The notes: generated by a model not told the origin, from the sequence alone. 64,000 nt of DNA from Elmis aenea (GCA_947652605.1 OX393578.1:40429470-40493469); one strand, 5' to 3'. Shown: positions 36,326-47,711, counted from the first letter of the stretch. Made by a program: numbers and translations.

Positions 36326-37337
36326 TCTTTTTGTTGGATTTTAAAAATTTATTCAAACATACAGGGTGTTCCAAATTCATCACTGAAAACAGGATTTCGC
36401 GTATCTTCAGAGCAACAAAGTTAGTTTAATTGGAGTGAAATTCCATTTGAACTAAGAGGCTTGTGGTATTGTTTCACAAATTCTTATTCAGCACCGAATT
36501 ACTTGATTCTTAAAATTACCAAGATCCCTATATTAAGTGGTAACAGATCATGAATACTTTAAAAGAAATAGTTTAACTTTTCAGCGGAAGCGCTATTAGG
36601 TTTGTTCCAGGAGACCAAAATTTACTAGGTAATGGACTAATACATGAATTGGTCTATGCACATGCGTCAACTATAGACTAATAAATGTATTTGTCGCTGC
36701 TGGAACGATTTAACGACATCCCTGACTGTAACTGACATTTGTACGTATGAGGTTCATAGAAATTTGCGCACCACAAGCGTCAACATCTTAAGAAACCAGT
36801 AACTGCATTGGGTTGGAAGGGCGATGCGGTGCAGAGGCCACGTTAGTTGTAAACATCGCATGCGTGTAATAATCTCAGCGTAGTTCTTGTCCTAATCCAT
36901 GTACTGTTCTGACCGTCTGCAAACTAATCCAAAAGTAGTAAGAGTAGTACTGCAGGAACAGCCGACTAACCGTCCGGTGAACTATTAGAAACGCTGCTGG
37001 CACGCGATATCGATACTGCGCAGAATCCTGATAGTTCATGGGATAGTAAATAGCGCTGCTGGAACAAAATTGGTGTGCGGAAACAAAACACTCAGTACAG
37101 ACGTAAATAATTTCAGGTTGTCACTCATGATCTCCAACAAATTTTGTTTAGCAATTTCTTTTCTAATTTCAACAAGAAACCAGACATAAAGGCAATCCGC
37201 ACTAGATGAACTATTGCTTGATGTAAAAAGTACTACATGCGCCTTCTTATGGTAAAAAATGCTGATCGCCCGCTCGAAGGTTAAGCTTATGTATAATAAA
37301 ATCAATGTACCTACTATTGCAATGACCTTATTGGGGT
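36326..37337. other. Non-coding DNA with a lone TACAGGG terminus
   Basis: TACAGGGTGTTCCAAATTC begins at 36360. GCTGCTGGAAC occurs at 36697 and again at 37050. A minus-strand frame reaching 37617 has no ATG start and crosses the MITE at 37338-37642, so it is not called a gene. Confidence 0.4.
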
Positions 37338-37642
37338 CTACACACCTACCAATTTGTCGGGACAACCGGCCGACCATTCCGATAAATTGTTTAATGTGTA
37401 GTGTTTCACCCGACCAACACGACAGTTGGAACGGTCGGGTGACCAGCCCATCCAACAAGCCAACGTCCCCACTACATTCCTTTAGATAAGGACCATTAAA
37501 CCGAAAATTTAACATCAAAATGAATAAAAAGCTATGACGTTTACGCTGTTGGTTGTACTGATCGGGAGGTGTGTAGACAACACCCAACTCGGAGTTCCCG
37601 ACTCTCGGCCCCGACAAGTTGGTTAATGTGTAGAGGCTTTAT
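37338..37642. mobile_element. MITE with GTCTACACAC ends
   Basis: The left end GGGGTCTACACACCTACCAA is inverted at the right as TTGGTTAATGTGTAGAGGC. Further in, TTGTCGGGACAACC pairs loosely with CCCCGACAAG. The interior is GC-rich compared with its surroundings and full of CGACC / GGTCGG inverted motifs. The target duplication is unclear. The terminal GGTCxACACACx resembles that of 7390-7537. Confidence 0.65.
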
Positions 37643-37715
37643 TGAATGACCATTAACGTTGTTCACCAGCGCCTAGCAAATTTCTTAGAAGCGAAACTAA
37701 TAATTGTTATTTTAT

Positions 37716-37940
37716 AGAGACACAACTCACTTACCTACTACTTTAACAAGATGGTGCGCCATCCCATTATCATATTAGCATTAATCTTTCTAGAAAATAC
37801 ATAGCAGATTTATGTAGTATTTATTTTTAGAGCGACACAATTCACTTACTACTTTAACAAGATGGTGCGCTATCCCATTATCATATTAGTATTAATCTTT
37901 CTAGAAAATACATGGCAGAATTATGTAGTATTTATTCTAA
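37716..37940 (+). repeat. Tandem duplication, two units of ~113 bp
   Basis: Units start at 37716 and 37829 (AGAGxxACACAA). They share ACTTTAACAAGATGGTGCGC, ATCCCATTATCATATTAG and TCTTTCTAGAAAATACAT. They differ at only a handful of positions, so the duplication is fairly recent. It is non-coding. Confidence 0.88.
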
Positions 37941-39430
37941 AAATTGAACTCAACGTCATTAGGTTTTATTTGCATTGCACAATTTAACTGAGATCACTGA
38001 AATGTTGCGCTAGCAGATATGTCGTTTAAATTTAATTTAAATTACGAAAACAGGGATATTGATACCAAATTTTATCGATTTTTAAATGCTTAACAATACA
38101 GATTTTGTACAGCATATCCATGGATTTAAATGCTAAATAATAGTAAAAATCTTAAGACCGTATCGCTTTTGTAAGTATATCGATGATGTAAAATAAATAT
38201 TTATATACGTTTTACTATATTTGTTTGTATAATTCTGCTAAACAATTCAATGACATGGATCAAAGATTGTATTTTATGTGTAATTAAATTGATAACTTTG
38301 AAGTTTATGTATGCGGCAAAATAATTTATCGACCTAATAACTACGGCTGTTTTGCATTTGTATAATATAATTTAATAATTATGACTTGCAGAATTACGAT
38401 TACAATGAATGCTGCGTAGTTTTCACTGTTATAATAGATCAAAATTACGTTTTACATAAATCTTTTAATTTTGTTTTTGCTCTAAGACCGACAGATAACA
38501 TTATATGTAGAAATGGGGGTGGTCTAAAATGCTTTTACTCGATTTGTTTTTGATGTTATACCCGATTTTCAGAGCTAAATCTTGTTTCGGTGAAAAACGT
38601 CACAATTACTTATAATTTAAAAAAAAAAACAGTTAACTTTCTTATAATCAGTGCCCCATTTACCAGTAAAGTTAGGTGCACTACTTTGTCCTTAATAAGA
38701 CATGTATCGTTCTTATTTGTCCAAGTTCCTGGCTCATCAACCCATGTTACATTCGACGATAATAATGATTTATTGCAGAACTGTCGGACGAATTCTTTAC
38801 AAGTCAGACACAATTAAATTTGTTAACAAGACGTCGTCGATAGCTCTAGGCTTCCGCAAGTGGGCGATCTTTTAGCAGTACAATTTTTTTAAATGCAGTA
38901 ATAACCTAGTGTTTTGATAGCAGTAACTTTTCTAAATGTCTCAGAACGGCTGCAGGCGCCTGTTGCTGAGTTACGCGGCCTCGCGACTTTGTAATGCAAA
39001 GAATAATAACTTACTATGGATATGACATATTAGAATAAAATTACGTTACATATGATTGACGGTGAGTTTTGTAATACCTAGTGCCCAACAAAAAAACCTT
39101 AGAAAGTCATTGCCGTTTAAAGCATGTAATTTATTATTCCAGTTTCTTTCATCTTTTGTATCTTTACCAACGATGGCACTGAAAAACGGAATTTGAAGTT
39201 GCTAAATTTTATACCAGGCAGTGTCGCGCCGTTGGTAGTAATCGCCGGGGTGCGAACTCATTTCTGGCGCCCTAAATCCATATTGTTAATGTCACGGATA
39301 AAAAATGTACAATTGGCAACAATTGATAGAGAGAAGCGCAAGCATATTATAAATGAAAATTGACATTGTCATTTTACTTTTATGTAGTAGTAAACGTAGG
39401 TTCGGAGTTCAGAAGCCTGTTGAAATATCG
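37941..39430. other. Non-coding DNA
   Basis: Overlapping 67-75-codon frames on both strands at 38590-38817 have no recognisable domain. I see no bounded repeat. Confidence 0.4.
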
Positions 39431-39444
39431 GAAACTTTTCGACA

Positions 39445-39475
39445 TAAATTTCCGCTAGATGGCGATAAGTCTACA
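39445..39475 (+). repeat. Short dispersed motif CGCTAGATGGCGATAAG
   Basis: CATAAATTTCCGCTAGATGG followed by CGATAAGTCT also occurs twice at about 44119-44188, and twice inverted at 47256-47317. It is a fragment of an unidentified repeat. It makes up part of an 85-codon plus frame (39353-39610), which is therefore not called a gene. Confidence 0.6.
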
Positions 39476-41573
39476 ATAGAAATTTATATTGACAATAAAT
39501 TTATTAACACTTTTAAAATATTACACAGAGCGTTTTTTACGCTTGGTCAAAATAGTGAAACTTTGAACATAGAAACTCGAACTGCAAAAATTTTAATTCT
39601 TCGTAGTTAAGTACCACTTGAACTGCAAACTGTAAATGGGCATAAGAGCTAAGTCTATACACGAACTGCAAAAATTCATTAATCATACTTTTTCTTGAAA
39701 GTCGTATTTAGGTTAGCGGTCAGAAGTGATTGGAGTATTCCTAAATATTTACCACTTAAATTTCATACAACAATTGGTTACAATAAATGAAATTAATAAA
39801 TAGAAAGAAATAAATAAAATATTTTAATGGTCAAAAATATACCTATACATAGCAATTACTTTTTATGAAATTTCGACAATCGGAAAATACATGAGTAATG
39901 AGTATGTACCAAATTTCATGAAAAAATATTTGGTGGTGTAGTCAAATTTAGATAAAAAATCGTGAAACAAATTTTCTCAATTTTGACATTGAAAACAAAT
40001 CATAATAGGCTTTGTGAGTGCAAACTGAATTTTAAAATAGGGTGGCAGAGTATAGTTTTTGATGCTTTATTGTTTAAAAAAAAAGATGATGAAAATCGGA
40101 CCATAATTAAACTTTTTATAGGGGCGATCCCCTTTGAAATGGGTCACACTGTATATGGCGGTTCCGAACATTTCTTCGTGGAGTTTGATTGATTAAGCAG
40201 CTTACTTGTGTAAATCGAAATGTATGTTATTAACTTAACACTCATCATGCTTGCCGCATTGTATTTATACCTATAACATTACCTGTTCATTGGGAAATTA
40301 TAGGATTAATTAAATTATGATCTACTCATACAATCAAGGGTTCGAAAATAATTTTATGCAGTTCGAGTGTAGGATTTAGGCATGGTCATACAAGTTGAAC
40401 ATTATGGACTTAGAATTTTTGCAGTTCATGTGTACCGCTCAAATGAAGCCCAGTAATTTAAAAATCGTATTAAAAAAGACAAAACAAACTTGTGTAGTAA
40501 AGTTTAACGTTTAGAATAATTTAGTAGTAGATTTTACAATAATTTAATTTTTTGCTTGAAGTCGAAACCAAAAAGATTAACCTTTCGTTAAACATCTATA
40601 CGTAAAATGAATAAATTACGCTCTGTTTGTTCTTCAACAATTTCAAAAATTAGGTATCGTAAACGTGAAAAAATTAAGGTAAAGAATCTATGGTGTAGGA
40701 AAACTGTTATTTCCGGATAACTGTCTTTTTAATATTTTTTTAAGTACATAATGTAATGGTATAATTAATAATAAATTTACATAAAGAACATTGAAAACAC
40801 AGTGTGCAATTAGTTAGGTTTAATAATAGATGATATATGTATGTACGTATAGCAAATTACAGTAAGGCAAAAAGACGTAGTTAAACCAGATAGTAATTAC
40901 TGGGGAAACATAATTTGAATAAGGTGTTACAAGGTTTTTTGTTGCCTATTGTTCTTCGTTTCGGAAAATCTGATAGGATTTGTAAAACTTCAATACATAC
41001 AAGTTTTAAAAATAATAAAATAATCATTAAAAAAATTAAAAATTGCTGAAAGTGGTTAGCATGTCATCCACAAAACTTGTACAGGATGGACGAAATTCGA
41101 ATGTTTTTCGGTTACCGTAATAGCAAAAATCTGATATCGGTCTTTCGGGCTATGTTTTTGAGAACAGAACACCTGTGTATTCAGAATTTTTATATCGCTT
41201 TCCATTTTGGCACTACAGACGAAAAATGAAATTTCATCATTTTTAAAAATTTGCTATAATTTCTCTATTTATTTAATTAGAACAAAATGTTATTAAACCT
41301 TTTTTATACAGATTTTTATGCTCAATTTAAAAACAAACTTAATTTTTTTTAGCGACCTTGCTTTTTGATACATGAAGTAAACTTATATTTTTTTTAAAGA
41401 AAACCCCAGTTGGCCATGACTTTCATGAAAGAGCGTTTTTTAGCTTTCCAAAATATTTAGTTTTATAAATGTCTTGCAAAAAATAACCGAGATATGGTTA
41501 ATTTTGTGAAAATTGTGCTATCAAAATTTGCCACGATTTCGTGAACAAGTAATGTTTGCATTTAATAAACAAT
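39476..41573. other. Non-coding DNA with element scraps
   Basis: A right terminus GGGTCACACTGTATA lies at 40141-40155 and a left-like TACAGGATGGACGAAATTC at 41080. Around 41400 there is a GTTGGCCATGACTTTC segment also present near 22310 and 44860. I see no genes. Confidence 0.35.
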
Positions 41574-41576
41574 TAA

Positions 41577-42184
41577 GGGCTGTTATTATAAACGTCAGTT
41601 AAATAGTCGAATAGCTAACCTTCAAATAAATTTACTTGGCGAGTAAATTTATTCCCACTATGGGTCAATCTAAACAGATGAATCTTCCTTAGGTGTAAAC
41701 ACATTTTACTGTGGTTACCATTGTTGCTATTGAAATTATAATTGTTATTAACAAAGGTAACCACAGTAAAATGTGTTTACACCTAAGGAAGATTCATCTG
41801 TTTAGATTGACCCATTGTAAACGAAAATTGCCAAATAAATAGTTAACCGTGAAATAACTAATTAAAGTGATAAATATACAAACACAACCTCATAAATTCA
41901 TAAATCGTGTGTAGATATATGCGATATTCTTATAATTATTTATTACTTATCTTTTATAATTATTATTATGTTACATTTACTAAGCAGTTGACATAAAAAA
42001 GTAGAGTTATGTTTATTTGACAGTTAAAATTTATCCCGTGGTTTATCAGAGGTTAGTTAACTTCGGGGATTTACTTGGCGAGTAAATTTAACTGACGTTT
42101 ATAATACTCAAAATAGCTATTTATTCTGGAAGTAAATTTTACTCCACGAGTAAACTACTTATTCGTAGTTTATAATAACGGCCC
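41577..42184. mobile_element. PIF/Harbinger-like MITE
   Basis: It is 608 bp, with GGGCTGTTATTATAAAC at the left and GTTTATAATAACGGCCC at the right. It is flanked by TAA (41574-41576 and 42185-42187). A 3-bp TAA/TTA duplication with GGGC ends fits PIF/Harbinger. Near both ends lies TTTACTTGGCGAGTAAATTT (about 41631 and 42070). It contains the palindrome 41661-41814 and no transposase. Confidence 0.75.
41661..41814. mobile_element. Perfect palindromic MITE nested in the Harbinger-like element
   Basis: Two 59-bp arms (41661-41719 and 41756-41814) are exact inverted copies, TGGGTCAATCTAAACAGATG... to GTGGTTACC, around a 36-bp AT-rich loop. It is preceded by TA but followed by TT, so a TA duplication would need one mutation. 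The absence of arm differences suggests recent insertion or arm homogenisation. Confidence 0.85.
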
Positions 42185-43027
42185 TAAATGTCACATCCAA
42201 ATAAATTTTAAATTTTTTAATCAAATCCGTATGTTGTTTTGTATTTTATAACGGTTTATTGTGGTTTTGCGAACATGGCTAAATTTGAACACTTTGAAAA
42301 AATTAATATGTTAGAAATATACATTGTAAGTGCTAAAAACGTAGCGGCTGCTGCAAAATTTAAAAATTGTTTAATCTTCAAGTTATATTAATTAAGCTAG
42401 CCAAATTTAGATCTTAATCATGCCCATGCTGTTACAATGACTATTTAAAATAAATCAGAGAAGTATTTGTGTTTTTAACGGACATCTAATTATTTTATTT
42501 AACGATTTCTAAAACGCATTTTCTGTAACTGCATCTTTTAGAGGGCAAACGCCAAACGTGTTGCTTAATTGACCAAAATAACCTATAATGTATGCAGCTA
42601 CATTACTGCATGAAAATTTGTTCAAAAATTAAAGCTAAAATAACAACACATTTTGTAACTCGAACAACCAAAAATGAACATTAAGTTTGTTATCACGCTA
42701 TTCTGTTTGCGGTGCTAAAAATGATGGCATTATTAGTATAGTTACATAAGATAATGCGAAATGATAATAATAAACGCTAGCAAACATATCTTTGGGTTCA
42801 CATTCGATAAAAATGTTGGTTATAGAACATTTTTGCAACTAGGAAACAGTTACATTATACTACAATAAATAGATTTACAATAACTTGCTACTAGTTAACA
42901 TGATTACATTTTAATTGCAACTGTAATAAATAACCTCCATTATCTTGTTTTGCATGTAACAATGTTATTAACAATGATAATTATATAATGCACTAAAAAT
43001 AATTTTGACACACATTTCAAGGTAAAT
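42185..43027. other. Non-coding AT-rich DNA
   Basis: Nothing is recognised here. Confidence 0.45.
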
Positions 43028-43229
43028 ATTATTGTGGATTTGCTATGACTTTAAATGCATAAAGATGTTTAGCAAGGTAACATCCGATATTGTTTGCTGA
43101 GGCCCATGCAGAGGTATATCCAATATACTCGTACATGTATGTCGCAGGCAAATGGTCCCATGGCTTTATCAAACGTCCAGTCATTTGACGAAATGCGGGA
43201 ATTTTGTCCAATAAATACAAAGTTAAACA
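43028..43229 (-). CDS. Unidentified exon-like open frame
   Basis: The minus strand is open for about 66 codons to a TAA. It contains KIPAFRQMTGRLIKPWDHLP and MYEYIGYTSAWASANNIGCY, and ends KVIANPQ. Amino-acid composition and codon third positions look more protein-like than the surrounding chance frames. There is no ATG at its head and no convincing acceptor, although AGs lie just upstream near 43236-43244. A second frame is also open across much of the same DNA, so the case is weak. It faintly recalls the W-x-P...YE...Y region of insect odorant receptors, but I cannot support that. It could be a last exon or a pseudogene fragment. Confidence 0.22.
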
Positions 43230-43436
43230 TATTTAACTACCTGCCTAAATATTTATTTATTAATAATTAATTTATTGTTTTTAAATAAATATAAAACGAG
43301 TTAATTAGATTTAATTAAATTCGCAAATGCGTCCAGGCATTTTAGTAGTATGAAAAAATACAGGCACCTAGTACAATGTTGCTCAGAGGTAAACAAATAT
43401 TTTTTTCTACGATCACTAATGTAAATTACTCTTAAC

Positions 43437-43646
43437 GTATACAGCCTGCATGCATAGTAAGTGGGTCCTTACGCACGGTAAGCAAAAAGCACAGTTTTTG
43501 AAAGAAATGATCAAAGTAGACTCACGTCAAACATTTCCTGCATGCCTAGTAAGTGAGTTATAACGCACGGTAGACAAAACACAAGAATGACTATAAAAAA
43601 AAATTCAACTTTTTTAAATATTTTGACAAAATTACAGACGATTTGT
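43437..43646 (-). repeat. Family G repeat, copy 2, first part
   Basis: It matches 25847-26027 in inverted orientation, including the dimer (CTGCATGCATAGTAAGTG then CTGCATGCCTAGTAAGTG). It is broken at TTAA 43647 by the piggyBac-like element and continues at 44441. Confidence 0.7.
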
Positions 43647-43650
43647 TTAA

Positions 43651-44436
43651 CCCTTTAACAGGCAATTTTTTTTTAAGTAATGATGCAATAATGGATTTTT
43701 GGGATTAGGATAGGTTTAAAAAATCAAATTTATTAAAGTTTAAAAAAAAATTACCTTCTTCTCGTATTATTGCTATTATTATATTTAATTTTTGTCCCAA
43801 AATTATTTGAGATTATAAAAATTAACTAAAATAGTGCAGTTGGATTCAAAATTGCTTCCTCTTCCAAAAATGTAAAAATATACAGGGTGTTCCATTTGAA
43901 ATAACAAAGTTAGGGTCATTTCCTGATAAACTGGAGGTGAAACGAAAGTGTACATATGTTCAGAAAATCCGGTTTTTGCAAAAAAAAGGTGGTGAGCCTG
44001 ATTTCAGTTACACCCGGTATATCTTTTTGCATTTGCTGTTCATGTTTGCTGTAGGCACGGTATACTAAACAGTTTAGAATAACTGTCACAGAACATATTA
44101 CTGTCAAAAACATTAGGCGACATTTTCGCTAGATGGCGATAAGTCGGAGAACCGTACGCCATAAATTTCCGCTAGATGGCGATAAGCCTAACAACCGGTT
44201 CGTGCACTAAGTCTAAGTTGGATCTTCATTCTGGACAAAATTAACTTAGAAGTTCGATTGTATTTAATTTACAGGTTTAAATGCGCAAGTGTAAGGTAAA
44301 CTCCTATGTAAAACAGTATTTTTTTTTTGATATTATTACTCACTTGGCCTAATCACAGGTGGTAAAAAGATTTACCATGGACATTTAAAAATAGTTACTT
44401 CAGTGGGAAGTATACTTTCCACGGCCTACGAAAGGG
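43651..44436. mobile_element. piggyBac-like non-autonomous element
   Basis: TTAA lies at 43647-43650 and 44437-44440. The ends are CCCTTTAACAGGC and, inverted, CCCTTTCGTAGGC. The two flanks belong to the same family G repeat, which supports insertion. Inside are a family E repeat (43847-43990, starting TACAGGGTGTTCCATTTG on the plus strand) and two CGCTAGATGGCGATAAG motifs. There is no transposase frame. Confidence 0.65.
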
Positions 44437-44440
44437 TTAA

Positions 44441-44640
44441 TGGTAAAAACTTTCATGACCACTTGTCTAGAAATGTCAAAGGAAGCTTACGTCAAAATTG
44501 ACAAGACAACGTAATTACATGTGTTTATTAGCCAAAAAGCCGCTAAAATCGTATGTATTATGTGATCGTAGAAAAAGTAAGCTACATAACACGAGTTGTA
44601 AAGCAATTACGCACTCGTGGAAATACGTTTAGGTTAGTTA
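44441..44640 (-). repeat. Family G repeat, copy 2, second part
   Basis: It continues the copy interrupted at 43647. GAAGCTTACGTCAAAATTGA, AAAATCGTATGTATTATGTG and CACGAGTTGTAAAGCAATTA correspond to 25700-25850 inverted. Confidence 0.7.
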
Positions 44641-45267
44641 AAGGTTGTGAGGCAATTATTATTATTATTGCTTCCGCGGAGGTGGTCCCCTTTCGGGTTC
44701 CTGTACTGCGACCTATTGGTCTATTAAACTATATCTCGCTTGTTTATAAAAATAAAGAAAAATAATTTTGACGTTCTACAGGCACCTTTTTAATAGGAAT
44801 GCAGACATAGACAATTTTTCAATATTTTTTTCGAAATTCGAGTTGACATAAAGTAAATTTTTTTTAAATGGAACCCATAGTTGGCTGTGGCATCACGAGA
44901 AAGAGGATTTTTCCCCATTCCAATATATGGGGTCATTTTATTAATATTCCTTACATTATCGCAAAAATTAAGCAACCTAATAAAACTATTTTTGCAACAT
45001 TAAAACAAAAAAATAGGGTGATAGCCCCTTAAAGAAGTCCTGTGTCGTCTTTGAAAAACTTCAGGATTTTCTTTAATGATGTTTTTCTTAACTACTTGTG
45101 AGGTAGGTAATAGTTACATAAGTAATTACCAATTATAGGACTGCAAAACAGCAATTTTTAGTAAATGGACCTTATTTAACGTTGTTATTATTTCATAGAA
45201 TTTTTTATTAACTTCGTTGAATGTAATTACAACTATTTTCATTTAATTTTATTAACAACCATTTAAA
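44641..45267. other. Non-coding DNA
   Basis: A GC-richer scrap at 44660-44730 (GCTTCCGCGGAGGTGGTCCC) follows an ATT microsatellite and may be a LINE or SINE 3' end. 44860-44900 matches the GTTGGCxxTG repeat segment. I see no gene. Confidence 0.35.
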
Positions 45268-46286
45268 TATTGGGTAGAATTGACAGGTGTTTTCGTGTTG
45301 TTACCTTTTAAACCTCAAAATTAATTACACTTGTCAATTCTACCCAATATGAGCAAAAACAAACCATGGTAACCAGGGGTTTGGAGCAGTCCAATTTTTT
45401 AATTGCTCCGCTCCAGCTCCGCCCCGGCATCAAAATGCCTGCTCCAGCTCCGCTCCAGCTCCGCTCCATGCTCCAAATATTGTTAACATTAAAAAAAAAA
45501 AAGTTTTTTGATAAAAAAAATTGATTTTAAAAACAAAGTTTTAATTTTATTGGATATGCAGAAGTTGGTCAAAAATAACAATATTTGGCCCTAACAAACA
45601 AGTTAAGTTAAATAAATGTTTGAAAAAACAGATTATTGATCTTCAAACGTTGAAAAAAAGGAAAAATAGTTGCTCTTTTTTAAATTTTTACATAATAAAC
45701 TGGAGCAGTGGAGCAATCAAAATTATTTGCTCCGGGCTCCGCTCCTGCTCCGAGCAAAAACCCATTGCTCCACTGCTCTGTGCTCCAGCTCCGAGCTCCG
45801 CTCCAAACCCCTGATGGTAACCACCAAAATTAATCGTTTTATTTTAGAATATTTGATGGTTCATGTTGACTTATTTTATTTTTTACTCAAAAACGGTAGG
45901 TTTTAAGAGAAAAACTAAAGAATAGAAAAAGTTTCTTAATAAATCAAGCTTTCAAAGGAAATTTTTTAAATTTCAAAATTTTAACCCTCCAAAAAGTTCT
46001 GATAAAAAAACCAAAAGTGGTCGCACTTTGCAGCCCCTTGCAAAGGTGGGGGATGATTGAAAATATTACTATGAAAATAAGTACAAAACATATACCAAAT
46101 ATCATTCTCCTACATTTATCCAAATTTGAGAAATAAAATAGAAACCTAATATTACCGCTCCTCTTTAGGGGGTTGTAACTCCGAAAGGAGACGTCTAAGA
46201 GAAAAAGTTATATAAAAGCCCCCCCTTAATTTTCGATAAGGAATTACCTCCTGAATTTTTTCGTAATATTTATAAAACACCCGGTA
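45268..46286. mobile_element. Foldback family A, copy 2 (half), carrying a hAT MITE
   Basis: A small hairpin (TATTGGGTAGAATTGACAGG / complement at about 45269-45347) corresponds to the centre of 6937-8131. The right arm then follows: AACGGTAGGTTTTA, GGTGGGGGATGATTGAAAAT and GTAACTCCGAAAGGAGACGT, ending AAAACACCCGGTA at 46286. The left arm is missing. The element is interrupted by the hAT MITE 45374-45813. Confidence 0.78.
45374..45813. mobile_element. hAT-type MITE (GGGGTTTGGAGC family), copy 2
   Basis: It is 440 bp, with ends CAGGGGTTTGGAGC and GCTCCAAACCCCTG. A perfect 8-bp target duplication ATGGTAAC lies at 45366-45373 and 45814-45821. It is about 90% or more like 6338-6772 by eye, including the GCTCCGCTCCAGCTCC arrays. 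It is inserted in the centre of foldback copy 2. Confidence 0.94.
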
Positions 46287-47235
46287 AACAAAAAAATTAA
46301 ATGGGATAAAGTGCAATTCAACAGACGTGTAGCCATACAATATCATATTCTTCCAAGAATAGTTCATCGACTCACGCATTTAAACGACTTATATATCGTT
46401 TTAGTTTTTAAGCAGTAAAAAAATCTTTAAAAAGCAAATTTTGCCTTTTCTTAGCTTTCATATTTAAAACCTGAATTGAATAGCAATACTAGTGAAACAA
46501 ATGCACTTTTCTAAGTTTGCTGTAGCTTAAGCTATTTAAATTTTTTTAAACAGTTTAGTAACGAATTGCTAATTTATTTCACTTAGCAACACCTAAAAAT
46601 ACGAAGCATGAGAATCTACTTATCGTGATGCGAAAGCCGCAATACTCCGATGATATCAATTAAATTGCTGCTTATTGCCTTTCGCTGACCGTAGTCAAAT
46701 GCAATCAACGAATTGCGTGAATAATTATTACTATAAAACGCAGCGCCAATATGATTATAATTGGGTAAACATCTGTGACACGCACAACTAAAGAATTAAT
46801 AAATTTGCAATGTATAGACCGAAGAACAAATTTCCGCCAAAAAAAAACGTGTTAAGAACGGCAGAAATAATATTAAGGCTTAAAATTTTACATTTTAGAT
46901 GAATGTTCTTCATTTCTTGGTTAAAATGGTTAAAACAGGTGTGATAAGATACATTAAACCAAAAAAGGCGAGATGCAATTAACTTTTACACTGCTCATTT
47001 TTACAAAAATAACATATTATAACAATACTGATCTAAAAGTAATAAAAAAATATTTAAAAAAAAGAAAATTTTTGCACATATAATTTGTCTTAACTTAAGC
47101 AACTTAAGTCAATGTTACAAACTGTTAACAATTTTTCAGCGTCATCTTTGCAATATACATGGACTGATTGATTAAATTGGGAGGTTGCAAATTTTCATAA
47201 ATTTCGCCGAATACGTCAGAATCAAGAACCAATCT
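46287..47235. other. Non-coding AT-rich DNA
   Basis: Nothing is recognised here. Confidence 0.45.
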
Positions 47236-47322
47236 TGTGCAAGAACCGGTTATTAGACTTATCGCCATCTACCGAAAATGTATGGCGAACGGTTCTTACA
47301 CTTATCGCCATCTTTCGGATAA
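47236..47322 (-). repeat. Dispersed motif dimer (ATGGCGATAAG)
   Basis: Two adjacent units read CTTATCGCCATCTACCGAAA and CTTATCGCCATCTTTCGG, separated by ATGGCGAACGGTTCTTACA. The same dimer is inverted at 44119-44188 and a monomer lies at 39445-39475. Its origin is unknown. Confidence 0.6.
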
Positions 47323-47349
47323 TTCCAGGAACTAGTTACTGGCCTCTTA

Positions 47350-47711
47350 TATGGGAGTTTCCCAACCTGTGTAGTAGACCGTGCTGTTTATGAATAGTTG
47401 ATTTACCGGTTTATGCGCGTACCTTTGCATGCACCTTGTTTAAAAAAAAACTTTCTTTGCGCAAACCCCATTTGTGGAACCCTGTTCAAGCGAACTTCTT
47501 TTGCGCGATTGTTGGTACTTGACGAGAGCGGATCATATTTCAACAGTTCCAAAACGTTCGCGGAAGTGCTACGGCAACATTGGGGCCAATGTTGCCACTG
47601 TTATCGACAATGAAGGAAAATATTAGTCATTTATTAGTTATTTAAGATTTTTATTTTAAATGTTATCGCGAACCCCCGAGGGGCCACGATCCTCAGTTTG
47701 AGAAGTCCTGT
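47350..47711. mobile_element. Decayed hAT-like element
   Basis: The right end, inverted, reads CAGGACTTCTCAAACTGAGG then ATCGTGGCCCCTCGGGGGTT, a classic hAT terminal pattern. The left side has GGGAGTTTCCCAAC...GTAGTAGACC, resembling the left end of 12209-12761. No 8-bp duplication could be confirmed. The 71-codon plus frame inside (47398-47613) is not recognisable. Confidence 0.5.

Noticed and set aside
37036..37617. 193-codon minus-strand open frame, the longest in the window
   Set aside because: It begins at TTG rather than ATG, its first part lies inside the MITE 37338-37642, and no domain or splice context is visible. GC-rich palindromic DNA often yields such frames.
39353..39610. 85-codon plus-strand frame starting with ATG and a hydrophobic run
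   Set aside because: It contains the dispersed CGCTAGATGGCGATAAG repeat and shows no domain. The hydrophobic N-terminus alone is not enough.
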